From: Thermoflexales bacterium
Lineage (GTDB): Bacteria > Chloroflexota > Anaerolineae > Fen-1058
Direction: 5' to 3'
NCBI GenBank assembly: GCA_017999195.1
Contig: JAGOBP010000247.1
Location: 1-6,439, forward strand
Length of the DNA stretch: 6,439 nucleotides
Part shown: positions 1 to 5,958 of the stretch, one piece after another
How the letters are laid out: every line of letters starts with the position of its first letter
Position numbering within the stretch: the first letter of the stretch is position 1
Translations under genes and position numbers: made by a program
The notes under the pieces: generated by a model
Told to the model about the DNA's origin: nothing
Databases searched by the model: none
Seen by the model: the letters and a program-made list of their open reading frames with translations, nothing else

Positions 1-167
1 TCGGGCCGCATGACGCGCTCGCCCGGCACGGTCTCCAGGATGATGCGCATCGCCTGCTCGATGTCGTGCTCGCCCGTGGCTAAAGCGATTTCGCCGCGCG
101 GGCTGAATTGCAGCGGGAAGGCCAACCCCGTGCCGATAAATTCTCGATCGCGTAATGTGCCTGCCAT
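1..167 (-). CDS. gp25/GPW-like baseplate wedge protein (Afp9 type), N-terminal part only
   Basis: This is the first 55 codons of a gene that runs off the left edge. The translation starts MAGTLRDREFIGTGLAFPLQ and continues with FSPRGEIALATGEHDIEQAM, then RIILETVPGERVMRP. The elements 'G-G-L-FPLQF-P-G', 'DIEQA-RIIL-T-PGER-MRP' are the recognisable N-terminal half of the GPW/gp25 family, whose members are usually about 110-140 residues, so roughly half is missing. In T4 and eCIS baseplates gp25 is part of the wedge core. It contacts the first sheath ring and couples baseplate opening to sheath contraction. The ATG at 167 has a strong ribosome binding site, AAGGGAG at 179-173, five bases upstream. 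The gene follows the PAAR gene after a 41-bp gap containing a perfect palindrome. In Afp/PVC the gp25 gene comes before the tip gene; here it follows it. Confidence 0.93.
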   Translation of the reverse strand, partial: MAGTLRDREFIGTGLAFPLQFSPRGEIALATGEHDIEQAMRIILETVPGERVMRP

Positions 168-188
168 GCCAACTCCCTTGAAAATGTT

Positions 189-209
189 GGGCAAGTTGCC
201 AACTTGCCC
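189..209. repeat. perfect 9-bp palindrome with 3-nt loop
   Basis: GGGCAAGTT at 189-197 and AACTTGCCC at 201-209 are exact inverted copies around a GCC loop. The element begins inside the stop codon of the PAAR gene (TAG, 211-209) and ends ten bases before the Shine-Dalgarno site of the gp25-like gene. No T-run follows on the minus strand, so it is not a convincing intrinsic terminator. It could be an RNA stem between cistrons or a copy of a dispersed intergenic palindrome. I cannot tell these apart from one copy. Confidence 0.8.
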
Positions 210-502
210 TACGGTCCAATCATAACGGTCATGCAACCGGCGACGATCACATCGGGTGGCCCGACGCACGTGGCTTGATCGGTCACGCGCGCGGCCGGTA
301 AACCGCCGATCAAGACGGTGGGGCTGCCCGGCCCGATGATCGGCCCGCCCACATGCGGCACGACGCCGGTCACCATCGGGCAAGTATGCATATCGGTCAG
401 GCGCGCGGCCGGTTGGTTGCCGATCAGCACGGTCATGCACCCGAGGACAATCGCGCCACCGTGTGCGGTTGAATCGCCTAAGCGCGCTGCTGGAAATGGC
501 AT
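209..502 (-). CDS. PAAR-domain spike tip protein (Afp10 role)
   Basis: A 97-residue protein that is essentially one complete PAAR domain. It caps the end of the VgrG-like spike as a sharp cone and is the first part to meet the target membrane. The motif PAAR appears three times (residues 4-7, 31-34 and 69-72), in the repeating pattern 'PAARLGD', 'PAARLTD', 'PAARVTD'. Hydrophobic turns such as GCMTVLIG (21-28) and GCMTVMIG (89-96) match the family. Candidate zinc ligands are His14, His39, Cys41, His50 and Cys79; the family normally uses a His/Cys set to hold the tip. There is no extension on either side, so no toxin is fused to the tip. The ATG at 502 follows AAAGGAG (514-508) with a five-base spacer. 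It lies 80 bp after the spike gene, and the pairing of spike and tip genes supports their joint assembly. Confidence 0.95.
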   Translation of the reverse strand: MPFPAARLGDSTAHGGAIVLGCMTVLIGNQPAARLTDMHTCPMVTGVVPHVGGPIIGPGSPTVLIGGLPAARVTDQATCVGPPDVIVAGCMTVMIGP

Positions 503-513
503 GGTTGCTCCTT

Positions 514-588
514 TGGATGGTGGAGATTGGAGGTTGGAAATTGGTCGCCATCGGCTAACTTCCGCCCTCCAATTTCCAACTTCTAATT
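514..588. repeat. heptad repeats in inverted orientation, forming a hairpin in the spike-PAAR gap
   Basis: On the plus strand 514-544 reads as heptads TGGATGG, TGGAGAT, TGGAGGT, TGGAAAT and a final TGG. An inverted counterpart lies at 569-588. GTTGGAAATTGG (533-544) pairs exactly with CCAATTTCCAAC (569-580), a 12-bp stem with a 24-nt loop. Beyond it the pairing continues with G/T differences, which are wobble pairs on the plus-strand copy only. The stop codon of the spike gene (585-583) sits at the edge of the right arm, and the PAAR Shine-Dalgarno site abuts the left end. The transcript could fold here, but no T-run marks a terminator. Confidence 0.75.
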
Positions 589-2391
589 GATCTTCACCAA
601 CGAACCCTTCAAGATCAAAATGGCCGACGATTCCACCGTGACCGGGCCGTTGCCCTTGAGTTCTGCGCCGCCGGTGCCTTGCAACTTCATTTGCGCGTTG
701 GTCTTCAACTCCATCCCGGCGCTGCCTTCCATGGCGACTTTGGCCTTGGCCTTGACGTTGAAGTTATTGCATTCCAGCGTCATGTCGCCGCTCGCGGTCT
801 TGATGGACACGTTGCCCTTGGCCTCGATGGTGAAGTCCTTATCGACCTTAATCGCCATGGTGTTCTCTTTGCTATCGATGACGATCTCGTTCTTGCCGGT
901 CTTGTCGCGAATGACGATCTGCTCTTTGCCGTCCTCGTCATTCAATTCGATCAAGTGGCCGCTGCGTGACTTGATCAGGCGTTTATGGTTTTTGCCATCC
1001 GCATTGGTCTCGGGCGGCTTGTCTTTGCCGTTCCACAAATAGCCCATGACGTAGGGATAATTCACGTCGTCATGGTCGAAGGCGATCAGCACTTCATCAT
1101 TCACTTCCGGCGGAAAGAAGAAGCCGCGCTCTTTGCCCGCCATCGGCGAGGCCACGCGCGCCCAGTTGCTTTCGTCTTGGTCGCTGAGCCACGGGAACTT
1201 AACCTTGATGCGTCCCAGCGTATCCGGGTCTTTGGTGTTCGTCACAACGCCTACGACTACGCCCGGCACGCTGCCCGCCACCCGATCCGCGTCCTTGGTC
1301 TGGAGTAAGCGGCTCAGGGTGTACTCCTCGCGGCCGGTGATGGTGAAGCGCGTCAGATAGTCGCCGCGACTGAAGATATGCGTGGCCGAACTGACCCTGT
1401 ATTGGCCGCTGAAGCGCTTGCCCACGCCTTGGATGTCGACCTCATAACCGGCCTGCACCTTGGGATTTCCATAGCACACGCCTTCGGCCTGCACGAATTC
1501 GCTCATGGTCCGATCGAGTTGGGCGGCAGCCAGCGCTTTGGCCTCGGCCTGGACCATGAGCGGCTGATTCACCATTATCGCCTCGGCTTTGCCGAAGGCG
1601 CTCTGACTGGCCGCGCCGCCGTCTTTGCCGTAACCGATCTTGGCGCCGGCCTGCGAACTGCTGGCGTTGCCGACGATGGCCTCTTTCTTCTTGACGTCCC
1701 AGCCCCGGCTGGTTGCTTCTTTGACCTGACTGGCGGTGGACAGGCGCGGCTCGAATCTTCGCAAATTATCGCACCAGGTCAACGTTGGGCCGGTGGTCTT
1801 GGTGCCGCCTTTCTTGAACTGCAACTTGCCCTCGGCCACATACAGTTGATAGCCGATGCGATCGGCGCGCGCCCGCAGAAAATCCCAGTCGGTCTGATTA
1901 TATTGCAAGACATAGTCGTGCGTCACGGCGGTGACGTCGACTTCCACCTGTAAGCCCGCTTCCCCCGCCACCTTCTTCACGATGTCGCTGTCTTTGACCT
2001 TCAGGAATGAGCGGGTCTTCTGGCCGCGATGCAGCCGGTGGGCCTTGTCGTAGCCGCGAACCACAAAGCGGATGTCGGTGCCTTCTTCATACAACGGCTC
2101 CAGCGCCGTGATCTCGCCCTTGATCAAGGCGACCGTGCCCTGTTCTTGATCGGGCAGCAACTCGATCGGCGCCATGGAGATTTCAACTTCTTTGCCAATA
2201 TCAAACTTCGCCAGATCGACGTAGCCCGGCTTGCCGGACACTTCCTCCGGCGCGTCGTGCAGCACGATGATAAACATGCCCGGCAGGTGCAGGTCCGTAT
2301 TGACCGTCACCTCCAGCACATCGTTCAGCTCGTCGGCGGTCAACGCGCTGCCGCCGATGATAATCTTGTAATCCGCAGTGCCACCCGGCAT
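583..2391 (-). CDS. VgrG-like spike protein with fused gp27 and gp5 parts (Afp8 type)
   Basis: A 602-residue protein expected to form the trimeric central spike that plugs the inner tube and carries the PAAR tip. Residues about 1-360 resemble the gp27/phage GPD (late control protein D) hub region, including TDWDFLRARADRIGYQLYV (167-185), a typical segment of this family. Residues about 376-460 form the gp5-like OB fold, with VVGVVTNTKDPDTLGRIKVK (379-398) followed by FPW, and VNDEVLIAFDHDDVNYPYVM (430-449) followed by GYLWNGKDKPP. From about 475 to the end is a run of short beta repeats (for example IVIRDKTGKNEIVID, GNVSIKTASGDMTLE), as in the triangular beta-helix needle. I see no lysozyme domain and no C-terminal effector. 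The length is normal for eCIS spikes. It begins only 10 bases after the LysM gene, and its ribosome binding site overlaps that gene's stop codon, so translation is probably coupled. Confidence 0.96.
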   Translation of the reverse strand: MPGGTADYKIIIGGSALTADELNDVLEVTVNTDLHLPGMFIIVLHDAPEEVSGKPGYVDLAKFDIGKEVEISMAPIELLPDQEQGTVALIKGEITALEPLYEEGTDIRFVVRGYDKAHRLHRGQKTRSFLKVKDSDIVKKVAGEAGLQVEVDVTAVTHDYVLQYNQTDWDFLRARADRIGYQLYVAEGKLQFKKGGTKTTGPTLTWCDNLRRFEPRLSTASQVKEATSRGWDVKKKEAIVGNASSSQAGAKIGYGKDGGAASQSAFGKAEAIMVNQPLMVQAEAKALAAAQLDRTMSEFVQAEGVCYGNPKVQAGYEVDIQGVGKRFSGQYRVSSATHIFSRGDYLTRFTITGREEYTLSRLLQTKDADRVAGSVPGVVVGVVTNTKDPDTLGRIKVKFPWLSDQDESNWARVASPMAGKERGFFFPPEVNDEVLIAFDHDDVNYPYVMGYLWNGKDKPPETNADGKNHKRLIKSRSGHLIELNDEDGKEQIVIRDKTGKNEIVIDSKENTMAIKVDKDFTIEAKGNVSIKTASGDMTLECNNFNVKAKAKVAMEGSAGMELKTNAQMKLQGTGGAELKGNGPVTVESSAILILKGSLVKIN

Positions 2392-2397
2392 TGGGTT

Positions 2398-2404
2398 CTC
2401 CTTA
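2398..2404 (-). promoter_or_regulatory. ribosome binding site of the spike gene overlapping the upstream stop codon
   Basis: On the minus strand TAAGGAG (2404-2398) lies six bases before the ATG at 2391. Its first three bases are the stop codon of the LysM protein gene. A ribosome ending there would be sitting on the next initiation site, which points to translational coupling of adaptor and spike. Confidence 0.85.
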
Positions 2405-3232
2405 CGGCAGCGGCGTCAACTTCAACAGTTGACCGGGCCGCAGGTCTTTGGGATTCAGCAGATTATTCGTCTGCGCGATGTGCCGCCAGTGCGCGGGATT
2501 GCCGTACTCTTGATACGCAATCCAATCCAGCGTCTCGCCGTCCGTCACCACCCACAACTTGCGCGCATCGCTTAGCGACGTGGGATTTTGGCTGCTTAAC
2601 TTGGCTTCGTCCAGCGCCTGCTCCATCGAGACCGAAGCCTCGGCGCGGATGGGTGTGCCGTCGGGCAGGAACAGCGTGTACTTCACATCCACGTCCGTCA
2701 CCACCGACATGAACGAAATAATCTTGCCCCACACAAAACGGCAATAGGGCGTCTTGGGCGACTTCTTCAGCGTGTCCTTGCGAATGGTCACCAGCTTAAA
2801 CAACTTGTCCGTGATGCTGCGCACATCCTGGCCGGTATCCGTCGTGTCAAAAAACAAATCCAACTTCAACTTGGCCGACTCGCCGCCCTTAAACCGTTTG
2901 ACAGGCACATTGCGCTGCGGCGTCGCGTCACTGCCCTCGTCCTCGCCTTTTTTGCCGTGCCCCCACCGCGCGCCTTTAGAGATGGAAATCTCGGTCGGGC
3001 GGAACATGCACGGAATCGTCTCGTATTCTTTGGAATCCTTCAACTTCTTATACAGGCGCAGTTCGGCGGGCTTGGGCTTGCCGCCGCGCAGCAACTTGCT
3101 CAACGCGGCTTCTTCAAACAGGCCGCCGCGCGTGGTCGCCATGTTAGACGCTTTCACCGCTTTGCTCAGCGGGCCGCTGGCTGCGCCGTCGAGTTTGCTG
3201 GACACACTGCCGAGTAAACCTTTAGTTGACAT
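2402..3232 (-). CDS. LysM-containing tube/baseplate adaptor (Afp7 type, CIS tube protein family)
   Basis: A 276-residue protein in the position and form of Afp7/Pvc7, which joins the inner tube to the spike hub. Residues about 73-210 look like the contractile injection system tube domain: 'IPCMFRPTEISISKGARWG' at its start, then KLKLDLFFDTTDTGQDVRSI (121-140), TPYCRFVWGK (161-170) and VDVKYTLFLPDGTPIRAEAS (181-200). Residues about 225-274 form a LysM domain (WVVTDGETLDWIAYQEYGNP at 227-246, then LLNPKDLRPGQLLKL). LysM here is probably structural rather than a wall anchor, as in phage gp53-like proteins. The N-terminal 70 residues, rich in Lys, Ser and Ala, precede the usual family start. The frame is open back to 3289, but the ATG at 3232 has GGGAG six bases upstream and gives the sensible start MSTKGLLGS. 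Confidence 0.94.
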   Translation of the reverse strand: MSTKGLLGSVSSKLDGAASGPLSKAVKASNMATTRGGLFEEAALSKLLRGGKPKPAELRLYKKLKDSKEYETIPCMFRPTEISISKGARWGHGKKGEDEGSDATPQRNVPVKRFKGGESAKLKLDLFFDTTDTGQDVRSITDKLFKLVTIRKDTLKKSPKTPYCRFVWGKIISFMSVVTDVDVKYTLFLPDGTPIRAEASVSMEQALDEAKLSSQNPTSLSDARKLWVVTDGETLDWIAYQEYGNPAHWRHIAQTNNLLNPKDLRPGQLLKLTPLP

Positions 3233-3238
3233 TGAAAA

Positions 3239-3243
3239 CTCCC
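3239..3243 (-). promoter_or_regulatory. ribosome binding site that fixes the start of the LysM protein
   Basis: GGGAG on the minus strand (3243-3239) stands six bases before the ATG at 3232. The upstream in-frame ATG at 3289 has no such site, and its 19 extra codons would be translated from the hairpin-rich gap. The shorter start is therefore preferred. Confidence 0.8.
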
Positions 3244-3253
3244 ATGTCGTGGC

Positions 3254-3302
3254 CACGGCATCCCTATGCCGTGCAGTCCGGGTCGGCATGGGGATGCCGA
3301 CC
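3254..3302. repeat. two adjacent hairpins sharing a GGCAT-ATGCC core
   Basis: CACGGCAT (3254-3261) pairs exactly with ATGCCGTG (3266-3273) around a 4-nt loop. GGTCGGCAT (3281-3289) pairs exactly with ATGCCGACC (3294-3302), also around a 4-nt loop (GGGG). The two stems are seven bases apart and share the CGGCAT/ATGCCG core, so they look like related copies of one palindromic element of REP type. They fill the gap between the 880-aa gene and the LysM gene. No T-run follows, so a rho-independent terminator is unlikely. They may protect or process the mRNA, or damp read-through. Confidence 0.85.
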
Positions 3303-3310
3303 TGCGGATT

Positions 3311-5953
3311 TTAGCCGCGCCGTTCGCGCTCGATCGCGATTAAGCGTTTCACAATCGGATATACCTCGCGCGCCAGTTGATCCAAATCGATCGACGCACC
3401 GCCGCCACTCGCCTCACCCAGAACCCGCTGCACCCGATTGGCCGGTGCCGACGATACCGCGCCCGGCTCGATGGTGCGTTGAATGCGCTCGACGGGCGCT
3501 GTGGCCGATGGCGGCTTGCGTTCCGGCGGCGGGGCCGATGGTTTTTCTGCGTCCGATTGGTCGGCCTGCGCCCGCCGAATCAGCGGCAAGTCCGGCATAC
3601 GCTGCAACCGCGCTTCGCCCGCAGTCCGGGCCGTCGCTGGTTGAATCGGACTGGCCGCTTCCAATGGCGTCGCACTTTCAGCCGCTTGCGGTGCGCTCGG
3701 TTCAGTTTCGGCCTCGCTTCGTTGCACGGCTTGATCGGCGATGCGCTGGCGCAACAGCGCCGTGACCGACTCACCTCGCGGGGCCGCCACCCCTCGATCG
3801 GCCTCCGGCGCGACTGCGCGCTGCACAGTTGCGATTGGACCGACCTCAGCCTGAACCTGCGGCACACGCTGCGCCGATGCGCTGTCCAGTGGCGGCGCAG
3901 GGTGTGCCGGAACTTCTGGCTGTCGTTGTATGCGGGCTGGCGTTACACCGGAAGAGTCTTGAGTTCCGTCTGACACTTCGCCGGGTACGCGAGGCATTTG
4001 TTGCGATACAGCCGCTTCTGCAACACCCGATAATTCCGGCGGCGCATCCAACTGAGCCGATTGATTGAGCGGCAAATCTGCTGCGGCGCGAACCGCAGCG
4101 GCTGATTCAACTGAGCGTTGGACCACCGGCCCGTCAGACCGGGTTGAAGCCGTTGTCTGAACCGGTGCGACTGATGCTGAAGTCACATCACTGGCAAATT
4201 GATCCGTTTCTTCGCTCAATGGGATAGCGTTATCAGCCTGCACTGTCTGCCGCTGAACATGGGGCGTCGCAGATTGCGGCCGCACTTGAGGCACACCGGG
4301 CTGATTGGGTTCGTCACTTGGCTCGACGCGGTCACTCACTTCGGCAGGCGCGCGTTGAAGTTGACTCGCCGATGCATCGATGCGAGTAGCCGGTGGTGAT
4401 GCGGCCTCAATGATGCTTGGTACACTCGTCTGCTCGCGGGTGCGTTGAATCGCCGGTGACACTGCTTGGTCCGCAACCGAAGTTGCTGGCTCAGTCTCGC
4501 TCGTTTGAGAGATCGCGCGTTGAATTTGCGGCCCTACTTGAGCAGGCGGCACAGCCTTTGGCTGGTTCGTTGCGGGCGTTGGTTCCGGTACGCGCTGAAC
4601 CACCTCGGCCTGATCCCCAATCCCTGATTCCTGATTCCTAATCTCCGCTCTCTGCTCCCCCACTTGACCCGTAAACGCCCGCGCCTCACGCTGCACCGTC
4701 TCGACAAAGCGCCGCACGCGTGTTTCCTCGGGTGACACCGTCGTTCGCGACGCCGTCGCCTGCGACACCGTTACGGGCGGGGCAACCGATGACTGAACTT
4801 GCGAAGGCGTCTCAGTTTGAGACGTCGCCTCAACCTGACGTTGCACACTGGGGCGCGCCGCCGAAAACAGGCGCGCCAACTGGCGCGGCGACATCGGTGA
4901 CGCCGACACTGGCGGTGTATCTTGTAGCTCAATCTGCGGCGCTGGGCGCACCGCATCTGGCGGCGGCGTCACCGCTTGTGGCATCGCCGAAGCAGGCCCA
5001 TCCGTCGAGCGGGCCACCGTCGACGGTGACAGTGGGGCAGAACTAATCGGCGTTGGGCGCGTGGCCTCGGGCGCGATGTCTTGTGCTATTTCGGAAACAC
5101 TCGGCGTATTTGGGAACACTGCCGATTCCGTCATACGTGATGTGACTTCCGTAATCTGCGCACGCGGCATGCGGCGCAGACGCGGTGTGCCTTCCGCTTG
5201 AATGGAGGGCGGGGCAGGGCGTATCGTCGGTACGGGCGCTGGTGCAGCGGGCGACGTTGAATAGCCTGGTTCGCTGGCGCGTTGCACCGTCGGCGGCAAA
5301 TTGTAACTGATCGGTTCGGCGGGCGCGGCTTCTTTTGGTTTCGGCATCATCGCAGGCCGCATCTGCCGCAGTTGACTCGTGATCGACGGCAATGAGGCGC
5401 GATCGGTCTTGTTTTCGCCTTCGCTGGAAGTTGGCGAGGGCGTACTCGTTTCGACGGTGCGTTGAATGCGGGCCGCTGCGACTGAATCAGTCGTAACCGC
5501 ACGGGCCGCAATTGGCGTTGGCGCGGCGCTAGTTGCCGCCGCGCTGTTCGTCGCGGCCGGGCGACGCTGAATTGCGCGGGGCTGGGCCGCGCTGGAGGTG
5601 GCGGCAAAAGGGCTGCCCACGGCGGTCTCGACGGAGGGTAAGTCCATCGGCGTGTCCACCGGACTCAGCGATGGCACATTGACTTCGGCCAGCGGCATGT
5701 CCTGACGCGGCTTGGCCGCCATCGCGTGCGTTTCGTACTTCGCCGCAATCGGCGGAAAACGATCCGCAATGCGGCTGGAGAACTCATCCAATGAGCGTGC
5801 CCCCGTCGTCAGGCGCGGCGCATTGAACGCCGTCGATCGATCGGCCGCGCGTTGGACGCGGTTGATCAGATACGTCGTGCCACGCTGCGAGAGCGATAAC
5901 GATCGCAATGCGCCGGATGCAATTGGACGAGGAACGGACGTTTCGTTGGTCAC
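3311..5953 (-). CDS. long Pro/Ala/Ser/Thr/Gln-rich disordered protein with repeated hydrophobic-Gln-Arg motifs, in the Afp6 slot
   Basis: An 880-residue protein I do not recognise as a named family. I see no Cys or Trp, very few aromatic residues, and no signal peptide or membrane segment, so most of it is probably disordered. A tripeptide [VIL]QR (once AQR) recurs at about residues 33, 128, 163, 223, 370, 420, 452, 477, 502, 532, 566, 611, 675, 694, 710, 743, 783, 824 and 841. It is often followed by a small or charged residue and a Glu-Pro stretch. Residues 1-75 are more mixed and basic. The last 25 (DLDQLAREVYPIVKRLIAIE, then RERRG) look like a conserved amphipathic helix after a GGG linker. 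The frame is continuous without stops, and codon phase agrees with protein-level repeats, so it is a real gene. It starts at GTG 5953 with no clear Shine-Dalgarno site. Sitting between tube and adaptor genes, it may be a structural linker, a lumen occupant or a docking scaffold; this is inference. Confidence 0.85.
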   Translation of the reverse strand: MTNETSVPRPIASGALRSLSLSQRGTTYLINRVQRAADRSTAFNAPRLTTGARSLDEFSSRIADRFPPIAAKYETHAMAAKPRQDMPLAEVNVPSLSPVDTPMDLPSVETAVGSPFAATSSAAQPRAIQRRPAATNSAAATSAAPTPIAARAVTTDSVAAARIQRTVETSTPSPTSSEGENKTDRASLPSITSQLRQMRPAMMPKPKEAAPAEPISYNLPPTVQRASEPGYSTSPAAPAPVPTIRPAPPSIQAEGTPRLRRMPRAQITEVTSRMTESAVFPNTPSVSEIAQDIAPEATRPTPISSAPLSPSTVARSTDGPASAMPQAVTPPPDAVRPAPQIELQDTPPVSASPMSPRQLARLFSAARPSVQRQVEATSQTETPSQVQSSVAPPVTVSQATASRTTVSPEETRVRRFVETVQREARAFTGQVGEQRAEIRNQESGIGDQAEVVQRVPEPTPATNQPKAVPPAQVGPQIQRAISQTSETEPATSVADQAVSPAIQRTREQTSVPSIIEAASPPATRIDASASQLQRAPAEVSDRVEPSDEPNQPGVPQVRPQSATPHVQRQTVQADNAIPLSEETDQFASDVTSASVAPVQTTASTRSDGPVVQRSVESAAAVRAAADLPLNQSAQLDAPPELSGVAEAAVSQQMPRVPGEVSDGTQDSSGVTPARIQRQPEVPAHPAPPLDSASAQRVPQVQAEVGPIATVQRAVAPEADRGVAAPRGESVTALLRQRIADQAVQRSEAETEPSAPQAAESATPLEAASPIQPATARTAGEARLQRMPDLPLIRRAQADQSDAEKPSAPPPERKPPSATAPVERIQRTIEPGAVSSAPANRVQRVLGEASGGGASIDLDQLAREVYPIVKRLIAIERERRG
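4610..4660 (-). repeat. heptad repeat tract embedded in the coding sequence of the disordered protein
   Basis: On the minus strand 4638-4611 reads GGAATCA, GGAATCA, GGGATTG, GGGATCA and then GG, a clean 7-bp period. It encodes residues 439-448 (RNQESGIGDQ), inside a 17-residue stretch (432-448) with none of the Pro/Ser/Thr bias of its surroundings. The tract is close in style to the intergenic heptads at 514-544 and 5959-5993. It looks like an intergenic-type repeat that has arisen in, or entered, the reading frame without breaking it. Confidence 0.7.
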
Positions 5954-5958
5954 GGTGT

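Noticed and set aside
583..2391. Effector domain at the end of the spike protein
   Set aside because: The C-terminal 125 residues are short beta repeats of the needle type and end without any additional domain.
3233..3289. Upstream start of the LysM protein at ATG 3289
   Set aside because: It would add 19 codons read from the hairpin region and has no Shine-Dalgarno site, while the ATG at 3232 has GGGAG at the right distance.
3254..3302. Twin hairpins as a rho-independent terminator
   Set aside because: No T-run follows either stem on the minus strand, and co-functional genes continue 20-80 bases downstream.
1378..3973. Long plus-strand open frames such as 1378-1953, 2029-2712 and 3377-3973
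   Set aside because: They lie antisense to clearly recognisable spike, LysM and disordered-protein genes. Their translations show no family features, and such frames are expected opposite GC-rich coding DNA.
3311..5953. The 880-aa protein as a tape measure protein or as a DUF4157 toxin/protease
   Set aside because: Tape measures are mostly helical with hydrophobic segments, whereas this chain is Pro/Ser/Thr-rich. No HExxH or other catalytic motif is visible.
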